A stretch of DNA of 64,000 nucleotides from Pseudomonas botevensis (GCF_019145475.1 NZ_JAHTKI010000001.1:682001-746000); one strand, 5' to 3'; shown: positions 9,069 to 18,645, counted from the stretch's first letter. A program made the numbers and translations. Notes: a model not told the origin generated them from the sequence alone.

Positions 9069-9085
9069 GGCTCTTCCTTAAATAT
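9057..9085 (+). promoter_or_regulatory. candidate bioB promoter
   Basis: A perfect -35 TTGACA (9057-9062) is followed 15 bases later by TTAAAT (9078-9083), four of six matches to TATAAT. Transcription would start near 9090, leaving a leader of about 70 bases before bioB. Confidence 0.5.
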
Positions 9086-9159
9086 GCCGAACATCCGTGT
9101 CGCGCCTATGGGTATTCCGTTCCCCCAGTCGCAAGCCAAGCATAACCAAGGAAACGCCC

Positions 9160-10215
9160 ATGAGCGCCAGCACCTCTGCCACCCTGCGTCACGACTGGTC
9201 TTTGGCCGAAGTCAAAGCCCTGTTCGTACAGCCTTTCAACGATTTGCTGTTCCAGGCGCAGACCGTGCACCGCGCGCATTTCGACGCCAACCGCGTCCAG
9301 GTTTCCACGCTGCTGTCGATCAAGACCGGTGCCTGCCCGGAAGATTGCAAATACTGTCCGCAGTCCGGCCACTACAACACCGGTCTGGAAAAAGAAAAGC
9401 TGATGGAAGTGCAGAAGGTCCTCGAAGAGGCTGCCCGCGCCAAGGCCATCGGTTCGACCCGTTTCTGCATGGGCGCGGCATGGAAACATCCGTCGGCCAA
9501 AGACATGCCTTACGTGCTGAAAATGGTTGAAGGCGTGAAGGCCATGGGCCTGGAAACCTGCATGACCCTCGGTCGTCTCGATCAGGAGCAGACCGAAGCG
9601 CTGGCCAAGGCCGGCCTCGATTACTACAACCACAACCTTGATACTTCGCCGGAGTTCTACGGCAGCATCATCACCACCCGCACCTACAGCGAGCGCTTGC
9701 AAACGCTGGCGTACGTGCGTGATGCGGGAATGAAAATCTGCTCCGGCGGCATCCTCGGCATGGGCGAGTCCCTCGACGACCGCGCCAATCTGCTGATCCA
9801 GTTGGCCAACCTGCCGGAGCATCCGGAATCGGTGCCGATCAACATGCTGGTGAAAGTCGCCGGCACGCCGCTGGAAAACGCCGAGGACGTCGACCCGTTC
9901 GACTTCATCCGCATGCTCGCCGTGGCGCGAATCCTCATGCCGCAATCCCACGTGCGCCTGTCCGCCGGCCGCGAAGCGATGAACGAGCAGATGCAGGCCC
10001 TGGCGTTCTTCGCGGGCGCCAACTCGATTTTCTACGGCGAAAAACTGCTGACCACTGCCAACCCGCAGGCCGACAAGGACATGCAGCTGTTCGCACGCCT
10101 GGGCATCCAGCCTGAAGCCCGCGAAGAGCATTCGGACGAAGTACATCAGGCCGCGATCGAGCAGGCGCTGGTGGAACAGAAGAGCAGCGAGCAGTTCTAC
10201 AACGCCGCCGTCTGA
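9160..10215 (+). CDS. bioB: biotin synthase BioB
   Basis: BioB is a radical-SAM enzyme that inserts sulfur into dethiobiotin, the last step of biotin synthesis. The 351-residue protein has the 4Fe-4S motif C59-PED-C63-KY-C66 and the family motif [16 protein letters not shown]. The ATG at 9160 follows AAGGAAA at a normal distance. A longer frame from a GTG at 9097 adds an unsupported 21 residues. It is the first gene of bioBFHCD. A single REP lies between it and bioF. Confidence 0.98.
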   Translation: MSASTSATLRHDWSLAEVKALFVQPFNDLLFQAQTVHRAHFDANRVQVSTLLSIKTGACPEDCKYCPQSGHYNTGLEKEKLMEVQKVLEEAARAKAIGSTRFCMGAAWKHPSAKDMPYVLKMVEGVKAMGLETCMTLGRLDQEQTEALAKAGLDYYNHNLDTSPEFYGSIITTRTYSERLQTLAYVRDAGMKICSGGILGMGESLDDRANLLIQLANLPEHPESVPINMLVKVAGTPLENAEDVDPFDFIRMLAVARILMPQSHVRLSAGREAMNEQMQALAFFAGANSIFYGEKLLTTANPQADKDMQLFARLGIQPEAREEHSDEVHQAAIEQALVEQKSSEQFYNAAV

Positions 10216-10254
10216 CGCTTGCGCGCATTCCCCTGAAGGAATGTAACCCCTCAT

Positions 10255-10280
10255 GTGGGAGCGGGCTTGCCCGCGAAGGC
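10255..10280 (+). repeat. REP element
   Basis: GTGGGAGCGGGCTTGCCCGCGAAGGC is a perfect copy of the window's REP consensus. It sits in the bioB-bioF gap, inside what appears to be one operon. Confidence 0.85.
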
Positions 10281-10372
10281 GGTCTGTCAGTGAAGCTCAT
10301 GCCGACTGACACGACGCCTTCGCAAGCGCCCGTCCTCGGAGGGAATCGTGTCCCTTGAAAGTCGAGGCCTGC

Positions 10373-11551
10373 ATGTCTTTCGATCTCGCCGCACGCCTTG
10401 CTGCCCGTCGTGCCGAAAACCTCTATCGTCAGCGCCCGCTGCTCGAGTCCCCACAGGGGCCGCAGGTGGTGGTCGACGGTCAGCCATTGCTCGCGTTCTG
10501 CAACAACGATTACCTGGGCCTGGCCAATCACCCGCAAGTGATCGAAGCCTGGCGCGCCGGTGCCGAGCGCTGGGGCGTCGGTGGCGGTGCGTCGCATCTG
10601 GTGATCGGCCACAGCGGCCCGCACCACGCGCTGGAAGAAGCCTTGGCCGACCTCACTGGCCGGCCGCGCGCATTGTTGTTCACTACCGGTTACATGGCGA
10701 ACCTCGGCGCGGTCACGGCGTTGGTCGGGCAGGGCGACACGGTGCTGGAAGACCGTCTCAATCACGCGTCGTTGCTGGATGCGGGACTGTTGTCCGGGGC
10801 GCGTTTCAACCGCTATCTGCACAATGACGCCGAGAGTCTCGCGAAACGCCTGGAGAAGGCTACCGGCAATACCCTGGTGGTCACCGACGGTGTGTTCAGC
10901 ATGGACGGCAATCTCGCCGACCTGCCGGCGCTGGCCCGTGAAACCAGGGCCAAAGGCGCGTGGCTGATGGTCGACGACGCCCACGGTTTCGGCCCGTTGG
11001 GTGCTAATGGCGGCGGCATCGTCGAGCATTTCGGCCTGAGCCAGGACGATGTGCCGGTACTGGTCGGCACCCTCGGCAAGGCGTTCGGCACGGCAGGTGC
11101 GTTTGTCGCGGGCAGTGAAGAGTTGATCGAAAGTCTGGTTCAGTTCGCCCGCCCGTACATCTACACCACCAGCCAGCCACCGGCGCTGGCCTGTGCGACC
11201 CTGAAAAGCCTCGAACTGCTGCGCAGCGAGCACTGGCGACGCGAGCATTTGCAGGTGCTGATTCGCCAGTTCCGCCATGGTGCCGAACAGATTGGCCTGC
11301 AACTGATGGACAGCTTTACGCCGATCCAGCCGATCCTGATCGGCGATGCCGGGCGCGCCGTGCGTCTGTCGCAGATGCTGCGCGAGCGTGGATTGATGGT
11401 CACCGCGATCCGTCCACCGACCGTGCCCGCCGGCAGTGCCCGTTTGCGCGTGACCCTGACCGCCGCCCACAGCGAGGCGCAGGTACAGCTATTGTTAAAT
11501 GGACTGGCCGATTGCTTTGCCCAACTGTCGTCGGAGCCAAGCCATGCGTGA
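10373..11551 (+). CDS. bioF: 8-amino-7-oxononanoate synthase BioF
   Basis: BioF is a PLP enzyme that joins pimeloyl-ACP (or -CoA) and alanine to give 8-amino-7-oxononanoate. The protein has the alpha-oxoamine synthase features: [10 protein letters not shown] for the cofactor Asp/His region, and [10 protein letters not shown] with the Schiff-base lysine at residue 236, the same number as in E. coli. The ATG at 10373 gives 392 residues ([16 protein letters not shown]). A TTG 18 bases earlier is less likely. It overlaps bioH by 8 bases, indicating translational coupling. Confidence 0.97.
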   Translation: MSFDLAARLAARRAENLYRQRPLLESPQGPQVVVDGQPLLAFCNNDYLGLANHPQVIEAWRAGAERWGVGGGASHLVIGHSGPHHALEEALADLTGRPRALLFTTGYMANLGAVTALVGQGDTVLEDRLNHASLLDAGLLSGARFNRYLHNDAESLAKRLEKATGNTLVVTDGVFSMDGNLADLPALARETRAKGAWLMVDDAHGFGPLGANGGGIVEHFGLSQDDVPVLVGTLGKAFGTAGAFVAGSEELIESLVQFARPYIYTTSQPPALACATLKSLELLRSEHWRREHLQVLIRQFRHGAEQIGLQLMDSFTPIQPILIGDAGRAVRLSQMLRERGLMVTAIRPPTVPAGSARLRVTLTAAHSEAQVQLLLNGLADCFAQLSSEPSHA

Positions 11552-12275
11552 TCGCCTGATTCTGTTGCCCGGCTGGGGCCTCGGAGTGTCGCCGCTGGAA
11601 CCGTTGGCCGCCGCGCTGCGCGGGCTCGACGAGCATTTGTATGTCGACATCGAGCCGTTGCCGGAACTGGCGTCCGGCGACTTGCAGGATTGGCTCGATG
11701 AACTCGACGAGCGCATTCCCCAGGACGTCTGGCTCGCTGGCTGGTCGTTGGGCGGCCTGCTGGCGAGCGAACTCGCGGCCCGTCGCGGCGAGCGCTGCTG
11801 TGGTTTGCTGACCCTGGCGAGCAACCCTTCCTTTGTCGCTCATGAGCAATGGCCGAGTGCGATGCCGGGCGAAACCTTCGATGCGTTTCTGGCCGGCTGC
11901 AGTGCCGATCCGCGTGCCACCCTCAAACGTTTCTCGCTGCTGTGTGCCCAGGGCGCGCAAGACGCACGCGGTTTGTCGCGACTGTTGCTCGGCGGTGCCC
12001 CGAATACTTCGCCAGCCGCGCTTATGGCCGGGCTTGAGCTGCTTGCACAGATCGACACGCGCGAGGCGTTGCAGGGCTTTGGTGGGCCGCAGTTGCACCT
12101 GTTCGCCGGGCTGGATGGCCTGGTGCCGGCCGAGGCGGCGGGCGAAGTGTTCGCGTTGTTGGCGGATGTCGAGGTGGGCCTGATCGAACAGGCCAGCCAT
12201 GCGTTTCTTCTGGAAGACCCCCATGGTGTGGCGGGGGCGATCCAGGCTTTTCTACATGAGTGCGGTGATGACTGA
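11544..12275 (+). CDS. bioH: pimeloyl-ACP methyl ester esterase BioH
   Basis: BioH removes the methyl group that disguises the growing pimeloyl chain, closing the BioC/BioH pathway. The 243-residue alpha/beta hydrolase starts [14 protein letters not shown] and has the nucleophile elbow GWSLGG with Ser68. A C-terminal His is expected in '[12 protein letters not shown]'. The ATG at 11544 lies within the end of bioF, and the 3' end overlaps bioC, so the three genes are coupled. Confidence 0.95.
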   Translation: MRDRLILLPGWGLGVSPLEPLAAALRGLDEHLYVDIEPLPELASGDLQDWLDELDERIPQDVWLAGWSLGGLLASELAARRGERCCGLLTLASNPSFVAHEQWPSAMPGETFDAFLAGCSADPRATLKRFSLLCAQGAQDARGLSRLLLGGAPNTSPAALMAGLELLAQIDTREALQGFGGPQLHLFAGLDGLVPAEAAGEVFALLADVEVGLIEQASHAFLLEDPHGVAGAIQAFLHECGDD

Positions 12276-13080
12276 TTTGTCTCTTGTCGCGCTGCCCGGC
12301 GGCTTGCCTGACAAGCGCCAGGTGGCCGCTTCTTTCTCCCGCGCGGCGGCCAGTTACGACAGCGTCGCCGAGTTGCAGCGCGATGTCGGCGAGCAATTGC
12401 TGCAGCGTCTGCCAGCGGATTTTCGTCCGACCCGCTGGCTGGATCTGGGGTGCGGCACCGGGTACTTCACCCGGGCGCTGGCTGAGCGTTTTACTGGCGG
12501 GCAGGGGCTGGCGCTGGATATCGCCGAAGGCATGCTCAATCACGCGCGGCCGTTGGGTGGCGCGATGCACTTCATTGCCGGGGACGCCGAGCGTCTGCCG
12601 TTGCAGGAGGCGACCTGCGACCTGATTTTCTCCAGCCTTGCGGTGCAGTGGTGCGCGGATTTCGAATCGGTGCTCAGCGAAGCGTTTCGCGTGCTGAAAC
12701 CGGGTGGAGTCTTTGCGTTTGCTAGTCTTTGTGTAGGGACGTTGTATGAATTGCGCGACAGCTGGCGTCAGGTTGATGGCCTGGTTCACGTCAACCGTTT
12801 CCGCGAATTCGCGCGTTACGAGCAACTGTGTGCGGACAGCGGCCTGCGCCCGGTTGTCCTGGAAAATCTGCCGCATGTGCTGCATTACCCGGATGTGCGC
12901 AGCCTGACTCACGAATTGAAGGCGTTGGGTGCGCACAATCTCAACCCCGGCCGGCCGGGTGGGTTGACCGGACGGGCGCGGATTCTCGGGCTGGTCGAGG
13001 CTTACGAGCAGTTTCGTCAGACGGCAGGATTGCCGGCGACTTATCAGGTGGTCTATGCCGTGTTGGAGAAGCCCTTATGA
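12268..13080 (+). CDS. bioC: malonyl-ACP O-methyltransferase BioC
   Basis: BioC methylates the free carboxyl of malonyl-ACP so fatty acid enzymes can extend it to pimeloyl-ACP methyl ester. The 270-residue class I methyltransferase has the SAM-binding [15 protein letters not shown] near residues 58-72, and begins [16 protein letters not shown]. Another in-frame ATG at 12256 is possible. Both overlap the end of bioH. The stop overlaps bioD as ATGA. Confidence 0.94.
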   Translation: MTDLSLVALPGGLPDKRQVAASFSRAAASYDSVAELQRDVGEQLLQRLPADFRPTRWLDLGCGTGYFTRALAERFTGGQGLALDIAEGMLNHARPLGGAMHFIAGDAERLPLQEATCDLIFSSLAVQWCADFESVLSEAFRVLKPGGVFAFASLCVGTLYELRDSWRQVDGLVHVNRFREFARYEQLCADSGLRPVVLENLPHVLHYPDVRSLTHELKALGAHNLNPGRPGGLTGRARILGLVEAYEQFRQTAGLPATYQVVYAVLEKPL

Positions 13081-13757
13081 GCGCAGCCTATTTCATTACC
13101 GGGACGGACACTGATGTCGGCAAAACCACGGTTGCCGCTGGCCTGTTGCACGCGGCGCGATTGGCCGGTCTGAGCACGGCGGCCGGCAAGCCCGTAGCTT
13201 CCGGATGCGTCGTCACCACCAAGGGCCTGCGCAACGCCGATGCGCTGGCGCTGCAGGCCGAGTGTTCATTGCCGCTGACTTATCAACAGGTCAATCCCGT
13301 GGCGTTCGAACCGGCCATCGCCCCGCATCTGGCGGCGCGCGAGGCGGGCGTGGCGCTGACGGTGCAATCGCTGCTGGCGCCGATGCGCGAGATTCTGGCG
13401 ATGAATGCCGATTTCACCCTGATCGAAGGCGCGGGTGGCTGGCGGGTGCCGTTGGCCGATCAGGACAATCTGTCGGATCTGGCGATTGCGTTGAAGCTGC
13501 CGGTGATTCTGGTGGTCGGCGTGCGGCTGGGTTGCATCAGTCATGCACTGCTGACGGCCGAGGCGATTGCCCGTGATGGTCTGCAACTGGCCGGCTGGGT
13601 GGCGAACATCATCGATCCGAAGACTTCGCGGCTGGAGGAAAACCTTGCGACGCTGGCCGAGCGGATTCCCGCACCGTGCCTGGGGCGGGTGCCGAAACTC
13701 AAGTCCATCAGTGCCGAAGCTGTCGCCGGTCATCTGCAACTGGATCTGCTCGACTGA
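13077..13757 (+). CDS. bioD: dethiobiotin synthetase BioD
   Basis: BioD closes the ureido ring of dethiobiotin using CO2 and ATP. The 226-residue protein begins [18 protein letters not shown], which contains the P-loop [19 protein letters not shown] segment follows near residue 117. The start overlaps the bioC stop (ATGA at 13077). It is the last gene of the operon. bioA is absent from this window and must lie elsewhere. Confidence 0.97.
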   Translation: MSAAYFITGTDTDVGKTTVAAGLLHAARLAGLSTAAGKPVASGCVVTTKGLRNADALALQAECSLPLTYQQVNPVAFEPAIAPHLAAREAGVALTVQSLLAPMREILAMNADFTLIEGAGGWRVPLADQDNLSDLAIALKLPVILVVGVRLGCISHALLTAEAIARDGLQLAGWVANIIDPKTSRLEENLATLAERIPAPCLGRVPKLKSISAEAVAGHLQLDLLD

Positions 13758-13837
13758 TGCCTTCGAAACAGCTTTTGCCTATGAACAGGCACTGTGCCAT
13801 TAGTGTTTTTGACGGGTGTTTTTCTGGCGCCTCTGGT

Positions 13838-13854
13838 TCAATGGCAGCCATTGA
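13838..13854. promoter_or_regulatory. palindrome upstream of the small rod-like gene
   Basis: TCAATGG-CAG-CCATTGA is a perfect 7-bp inverted repeat ending 24 bases before the next start codon. It may be an operator or a hairpin over the leader. The regulator is unknown. Confidence 0.3.
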
Positions 13855-13878
13855 TCCTTCCCAAGGACGAGAGCTCCC

Positions 13879-14175
13879 ATGGAAATCTCCGGAAACACAG
13901 CGTTTTACGCGGGCCTGAGCACCATTCAGACCGGGCAGAACCGCGTCGATCAGGCAGCCAGCCAGATCGCCAGCAGCACCATCGAGCGTTCGGTCACCAG
14001 CCAGTCGTCCGAGGTTCAGGTCGATCGCCTGCGCAGCGTGGATCGCAGCCAGCAATCGGATCTGGCGAGCAGCGTGGTCGAGATGTCTCAGGGCAAGTTC
14101 CAGGTCGAACTGGGCGTGAAAGTCGCCAAGGCGTCCGATGAAGTGCTGGGTACGTTGATCGACACCTACGCCTGA
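13879..14175 (+). CDS. small conserved protein resembling flagellar rod/hook C-termini
   Basis: The 98-residue soluble protein has no signal or membrane segment. It is Ser/Gln/Val rich. Its end (VVEMSQGKFQVELGVKVAKASDEVLGTLID) resembles the C-terminal helix shared by flagellar rod and hook proteins (…A-x-ADEMLxxLLxL). No flagellar genes are nearby. It has its own RBS region and a terminator right after it, so it is probably monocistronic. I know similar proteins in the same place in other pseudomonads but no proven function. Confidence 0.75.
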   Translation: MEISGNTAFYAGLSTIQTGQNRVDQAASQIASSTIERSVTSQSSEVQVDRLRSVDRSQQSDLASSVVEMSQGKFQVELGVKVAKASDEVLGTLIDTYA

Positions 14176-14199
14176 TTTTCTGTTGCTCCGTATTGCCAG

Positions 14200-14225
14200 A
14201 CGCCGCGATTGTTCGCGGCGTTTTT
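14200..14225 (+). terminator. intrinsic terminator
   Basis: ACGCCGCGA-TTGT-TCGCGGCGT followed by TTTTC forms a 9-bp GC-rich stem with a U tract, 25 bases after the small gene. Confidence 0.9.
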
Positions 14226-14363
14226 CGTTGTAAGTCCTTCTTCCTCAACTAATCTTTTTTCATTCCCCATGATCCGCCCGGAGGCATGTCGCGACACCGT
14301 GTCCGGCGTTCGCAAAGTACGATGACGAACGGCAAAAGATCGGCGCTTGACAAGATTTCGGCG

Positions 14364-14390
14364 TAAACGTATGTTTCAAACAACTGTTTG
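14364..14390. promoter_or_regulatory. tandem PsrA-type operators
   Basis: CAAAC-AACT-GTTTG at 14377-14390 exactly fits the PsrA consensus (G/C)AAAC-N2-4-GTTT(G/C). Overlapping it, TAAAC-GTAT-GTTTC at 14364-14377 fits with one flank mismatch. PsrA is a TetR-family repressor released by long-chain fatty acids or acyl-CoA and it controls beta-oxidation genes in Pseudomonas. The sites are 62-88 bases upstream of the first acyl-CoA dehydrogenase. Confidence 0.75.
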
Positions 14391-14451
14391 ACCGTCACAA
14401 CAAATCAACGCGGTCGTTCATTCCCGGTTACATCAGCAGAGGTTTATCGCT

Positions 14452-16257
14452 ATGCCTGACTACAAGGCCCCCTTGCGTGATATTCGCTTCGTTCGTGACG
14501 AACTGCTCGGCTACGAAGCTCACTATCAGAGCCTTCCAGGTTGTGAGGACGCCACTCCGGACATGGTTAACGCCATTCTCGAAGAGGGCGCCAAGTTTTG
14601 TGAACAGGTACTGGCTCCGCTGAACCGCGTGGGTGACACCGAAGGCTGCACCTGGAGCGAGTCCGGCGTGAAAACCCCGACGGGCTTCAAAGAGGCTTAC
14701 AAGCAATTCGTCGAAGGCGGCTGGCCAAGCCTGGCCCATGACGTCGAGCACGGCGGCCAGGGTCTGCCGGAGTCGCTGGGTCTGGCTGTCAGCGAAATGG
14801 TTGGCGAGTCCAACTGGTCGTGGGGCATGTACCCGGGCCTGTCGCACGGCGCGATGAACACCATCTCCGAGCACGGCACTCCAGAGCAGCAGGAAGCCTA
14901 TCTGACCAAACTGGTCTCCGGTGAATGGACCGGCACCATGTGCCTGACCGAACCGCACTGCGGCACCGACTTGGGCATGCTGCGCACCAAGGCCGAACCT
15001 CAGGCCGACGGTTCCTACAAAGTTTCCGGCACCAAGATCTTCATCTCGGCCGGTGAGCACGACATGGCCGACAACATCGTCCACATCGTACTGGCCCGCC
15101 TGCCGGACGCACCTGCCGGCACCAAAGGCATCTCGCTGTTCATCGTTCCGAAGTTCATGCCGAACGCTGATGGCACTGTTGGCGCTCGCAACGCCGTGTC
15201 CTGCGGTTCGATCGAACACAAGATGGGCATCCACGGCAACGCCACCTGCGTGATGAACTTCGACGGCGCCACCGGTTTCCTGATCGGCCCGGCGAACAAA
15301 GGCCTGAACTGCATGTTCACCTTCATGAACACCGCACGCCTGGGTACTGCGCTGCAAGGTCTGGCCCACGCTGAAATCGGCTTCCAGGGCGGCCTGAAAT
15401 ACGCTCGCGAGCGTCTGCAAATGCGTTCCCTGACTGGCCCGAAAGCGCCGGACAAGGCTGCCGACCCGATCATCGTTCACCCTGACGTACGCCGCATGCT
15501 GTTGACCATGAAGGCATTCGCCGAAGGCAACCGTGCGATGGTGTACTTCACCGCCAAGCAGGTCGACATCGTCAAATACGGCGTGGACGAAGAAGAGAAA
15601 AAGAAAGCCGACGCACTGCTGGCGTTCATGACGCCGATCGCCAAGGCCTTCATGACCGAAGTCGGTTTCGAATCCGCCAACCACGGCGTGCAGATCTATG
15701 GCGGCCACGGCTTCATCGCCGAGTGGGGCATGGAGCAGAACGTTCGCGACAGCCGCATTTCGATGCTGTACGAAGGCACCACCGGTATCCAGGCACTCGA
15801 CCTGCTGGGCCGTAAAGTGCTGATGACTCAAGGCGAGGCCCTGAAAGGCTTCACCAAGATCGTCCACAAGTTCTGCCAGAGCAACGAAGGCAACGAAGCG
15901 GTCAAAGAGTTCGTCGGCCCGCTGGCTGCACTGAACAAAGAGTGGGGCGAGCTGACCATGAAGGTCGGTATGGCTGCCATGAAGGATCGCGAAGAAGTCG
16001 GCGCGGCGTCCGTGGATTACCTGATGTACTCCGGTTACGCCTGCCTGGCCTACTTCTGGGCTGACATGGCGCGCCTGGCTGCCGAGAAGCTGGCAGAAGG
16101 CACCAGCGAAGCGGCGTTCTACACCGCCAAGCTGCAAACCGCGCGCTTCTACTTCCAGCGCATCCTGCCGCGTACCCGTACTCACGTGGCCACCATGCTG
16201 TCGGGTGCCAACAACCTGATGGACATCAAGGAAGAAGACTTCGCGCTGGGCTACTAA
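14452..16257 (+). CDS. acyl-CoA dehydrogenase (long form, FadE-type), first of three paralogues
   Basis: The enzyme oxidises acyl-CoA to trans-2-enoyl-CoA using FAD, the first step of beta-oxidation. The 601-residue protein begins [21 protein letters not shown]. It has the FAD/substrate motif [17 protein letters not shown] and the catalytic-base region [17 protein letters not shown] with Glu441. The ~600-residue size, with an extra C-terminal domain, fits the DmdC/FadE-like branch. The likely counterpart in P. aeruginosa is PA0506 (FadE1). PsrA-type sites upstream support fatty-acid control. Chain-length preference cannot be read from sequence. Confidence 0.92.
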   Translation: MPDYKAPLRDIRFVRDELLGYEAHYQSLPGCEDATPDMVNAILEEGAKFCEQVLAPLNRVGDTEGCTWSESGVKTPTGFKEAYKQFVEGGWPSLAHDVEHGGQGLPESLGLAVSEMVGESNWSWGMYPGLSHGAMNTISEHGTPEQQEAYLTKLVSGEWTGTMCLTEPHCGTDLGMLRTKAEPQADGSYKVSGTKIFISAGEHDMADNIVHIVLARLPDAPAGTKGISLFIVPKFMPNADGTVGARNAVSCGSIEHKMGIHGNATCVMNFDGATGFLIGPANKGLNCMFTFMNTARLGTALQGLAHAEIGFQGGLKYARERLQMRSLTGPKAPDKAADPIIVHPDVRRMLLTMKAFAEGNRAMVYFTAKQVDIVKYGVDEEEKKKADALLAFMTPIAKAFMTEVGFESANHGVQIYGGHGFIAEWGMEQNVRDSRISMLYEGTTGIQALDLLGRKVLMTQGEALKGFTKIVHKFCQSNEGNEAVKEFVGPLAALNKEWGELTMKVGMAAMKDREEVGAASVDYLMYSGYACLAYFWADMARLAAEKLAEGTSEAAFYTAKLQTARFYFQRILPRTRTHVATMLSGANNLMDIKEEDFALGY

Positions 16258-16276
16258 GCCTTAACGCAGTCTCATG

Positions 16277-16313
16277 AAAACCGCTGCTCCTTCGGGGGCA
16301 GCGGTTTTTTTTT
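16277..16313 (+). terminator. intrinsic terminator after the first acyl-CoA dehydrogenase
   Basis: CCGCTGCTCC-TTCG-GGGGCAGCGG with a run of nine T makes a strong hairpin terminator, so the cytochrome gene downstream needs its own promoter. Confidence 0.95.
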
Positions 16314-16322
16314 GCGCGTTTT

Positions 16323-16360
16323 TCCCCGATATCGGGGACGGTTCCCCGCACTTCGGGGAC
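16323..16360. promoter_or_regulatory. tandem palindromes, candidate enhancer-binding-protein sites
   Basis: CCCCGATATCGGGG (16324-16337) is a perfect 14-bp palindrome. CCCCG-CACTT-CGGGG (16344-16358) follows. TCGGGGAC recurs exactly 21 bp apart (16332-16339 and 16353-16360), two helical turns. The pair lies about 60-90 bp upstream of a sigma-54 type promoter, the arrangement expected for a bacterial enhancer-binding protein. A further inverted repeat TGCGG-GATG-CCGCA lies at 16370-16383. Confidence 0.55.
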
Positions 16361-16413
16361 GCGTCTTACTGCGGGATGCCGCATTTATTGATTCCAAATG
16401 TTTCGAAATGGGA

Positions 16414-16429
16414 TGGCAAATTAATTGCA
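16414..16429 (+). promoter_or_regulatory. candidate sigma-54 promoter of the di-heme protein gene
   Basis: TGGCAAATTAATTGCA matches the -24/-12 consensus TGGCACG-N4-TTGCW except for two bases, and keeps the essential GG-N10-GC spacing (GG at 16415-16416, GC at 16427-16428). Transcription would begin near 16440, about 80 bases before the start codon. Confidence 0.65.
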
Positions 16430-16519
16430 CCGCGCCCGTTAACCGGCGCTGACGAAAACTGTCCTGCTCAAAGAAGCATCACGCCCGGCTACTTAACAAC
16501 AACAGTCAGGGTGAAGCTC

Positions 16520-18634
16520 ATGAACATCAATCGACTCGTTCGTTTGACCTTCTGGTTACCCATCGCGTTATCTGCCCACAGTGCGATGGCCGCCACTCCC
16601 GGCGAAGTGGATCCTCCGGTGCCGGAGATCCCCAGCCTGCAATCGTTGCGCGGCATGGTTCCGCCCGATCCGTCGGGCACCGAGGGCGGACGCAAGGTCG
16701 ATCTGATGACCGACTACGTACTCAACCGCTCCGCCGCGATCCTGCTGGGCAAGGCGCTGTTCTGGGACATGGAGGTCGGCAGTGATGGCGCCACCGCTTG
16801 CGCATCCTGCCATTACCACGCCGGCGTCGACCACCGCATCACCAACCAGCTCAATCCCGGCCAGGCCCACACCAATGCCAACGTCGCTTCGATCTTCAAC
16901 AAGCCGTTTGTGGCATCGGACATCCCTGGCGATGTCGCGACGTACGCAACGCTGTCCGGTGGCAAGGGCGGCCCGAACTACACGCTGAAGAAAACCGACT
17001 TCCCGACCCATGTGCTGAGCAATCCGCTGGAGCGCAACTCGCCCATCGTCTATTCGACCGACGACGTGGTCGGTTCCCAGGGCGTGTTCGACGCTAACTT
17101 CGTCAAACCCAATCAGCCACGATTCGACAAGTGCACCCAGCAACCGGACGGGATTTTCCAGGTGGGCGGCATCAACGTCCGGCGCAGCACCGGGCGCAAT
17201 GCGCCGTCAGTGATAAACGCGGCGTTCAATGTGCGCAACTTCTGGGACGGACGGGCCAACAACGTGTTCAACGGCTTCTCGCCGTTCGGCAATCGCGACC
17301 CGGACGCCGGGATCTACGTGACCAGTGAGCGCAGCACCGTCGCCTCCAAAGTCCGGCTGGCGCTCAACGATGCTTCCGCCGCATCCCAGGCCGTAGGCCC
17401 GCCCGGCAGCGCGGTGGAAATGTCCTGCGGTGGTCGCACGTTCGCTGACATCGGCCGGCGCATGCTCGATCAACTGATGCTCAAGCAACAGCGCATCTCC
17501 TCCACCGACTCGGTGCTCGCTTCGGTGTCCGGCGCGCGGCGTCCGACTTACCGCGAGCTGATCAAGAACGCCTTCCAGCCACGCCTGTGGAACGCCACGC
17601 AAAACGTCCTGGTGGGCGGCGCGCCGTACACCCAGATGGAAGCCAACTTCCCGTTGTTCTTCGGCCTGGCGATTCAGATGTACGAATCCACGCTGGTGTC
17701 CGATCAGGCGCCGATCGATGCCTATCTGCAAGGCGATCACACGGCCATGAACGCCCAGCAGGTGCAGGGCATGGACCTGTTCCTCAACAAGGGCAAATGC
17801 GTGAACTGCCATGGCGGGCCGGAGCTGACCAACGCCGCCAGCCGCTTGCTGATGCATCCGCGTGAGCGCATTGAGCGGATGGTCATGGCGGACAACCTGA
17901 CCACCCTCTACGACAACGGCTTCTACAACACTGGCGTGCGTCCGACCTCGGAAGACCTGGCGCTTGGCGGCAACGATGCCTGGGGCAATCCGTGGTCGTT
18001 TACCCGTCAATTCAACAAAGTGTTGCAGGGCGGCAATATTCCCGACCCGCTGGATGTCGATGTCTGCACCTTCGAAGCGCCCTTGAGCGCGGCGATTCCC
18101 TGCGACGCGACACTCAAGCCGAATGTCGACTTCCGCGATTCGGTCGACGGTGCGTTCAAGACCCCGACCCTGCGCAACATCGCGCTGACCGGCCCGTACT
18201 TCCACAACGGCAGCCGCGCCACGCTCAAGCAGGTCATGGAGTTTTACAACCGTGGCGGCGACCGGCGCGGCGAGGACGCCAACAACACCAGCGGCTTCGA
18301 ACATCCGGCGGTGAACCAGCACAACACCTCCAACCTCGATCCGGACATGACCGCGCTGAACCTGACCCCCGAGGAGATCGACGCGCTGGTGAAATTCATG
18401 GAGGTCGGCCTGACCGATCCGCGCGTGGCCTGGGAACGGGCGCCGTTCGATCATCCGTCGCTGGTGATCCCGCAGGGGCACATCGGTGACGAGAACGCGG
18501 TGACCCAGCGCCCGGCCAGTCCGAAAGTCACCACTCGCCAGGCGATGGATGCTTCGCTCAATCTCAAGCCTTACGGTGCCGAAGGAAGGCGTCCGGAAGA
18601 GGGGCCTTTGCTGCCGTTCTACAACGATCTCTGA
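16520..18634 (+). CDS. di-heme cytochrome c peroxidase/MauG-like protein, exported
   Basis: The 704-residue protein starts with a Sec signal peptide (MNINRLVRLTFWLPIALSAH, cleavage likely after AMA). It has two c-type haem sites, C94-AS-C97-H98 and C427-VN-C430-H431, plus the typical CCP/MauG C-terminal motif FKTPTLRNIALTGPYFHNGS. It should act in the periplasm. The haem sites are 333 residues apart, against roughly 150 in classical peroxidases (about 330 residues in total), so a large insert separates the haem domains. Substrate is unknown: peroxide reduction, oxygenation or cofactor maturation are all possible. It has its own promoter and a terminator after it. Confidence 0.85.
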   Translation: MNINRLVRLTFWLPIALSAHSAMAATPGEVDPPVPEIPSLQSLRGMVPPDPSGTEGGRKVDLMTDYVLNRSAAILLGKALFWDMEVGSDGATACASCHYHAGVDHRITNQLNPGQAHTNANVASIFNKPFVASDIPGDVATYATLSGGKGGPNYTLKKTDFPTHVLSNPLERNSPIVYSTDDVVGSQGVFDANFVKPNQPRFDKCTQQPDGIFQVGGINVRRSTGRNAPSVINAAFNVRNFWDGRANNVFNGFSPFGNRDPDAGIYVTSERSTVASKVRLALNDASAASQAVGPPGSAVEMSCGGRTFADIGRRMLDQLMLKQQRISSTDSVLASVSGARRPTYRELIKNAFQPRLWNATQNVLVGGAPYTQMEANFPLFFGLAIQMYESTLVSDQAPIDAYLQGDHTAMNAQQVQGMDLFLNKGKCVNCHGGPELTNAASRLLMHPRERIERMVMADNLTTLYDNGFYNTGVRPTSEDLALGGNDAWGNPWSFTRQFNKVLQGGNIPDPLDVDVCTFEAPLSAAIPCDATLKPNVDFRDSVDGAFKTPTLRNIALTGPYFHNGSRATLKQVMEFYNRGGDRRGEDANNTSGFEHPAVNQHNTSNLDPDMTALNLTPEEIDALVKFMEVGLTDPRVAWERAPFDHPSLVIPQGHIGDENAVTQRPASPKVTTRQAMDASLNLKPYGAEGRRPEEGPLLPFYNDL

Positions 18635-18645
18635 GGGAAAAAGCG

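Noticed and set aside
14428..16185. 585-residue minus-strand open frame
   Set aside because: Shadow of the first acyl-CoA dehydrogenase. The same kind of shadow occurs opposite the other two paralogues.
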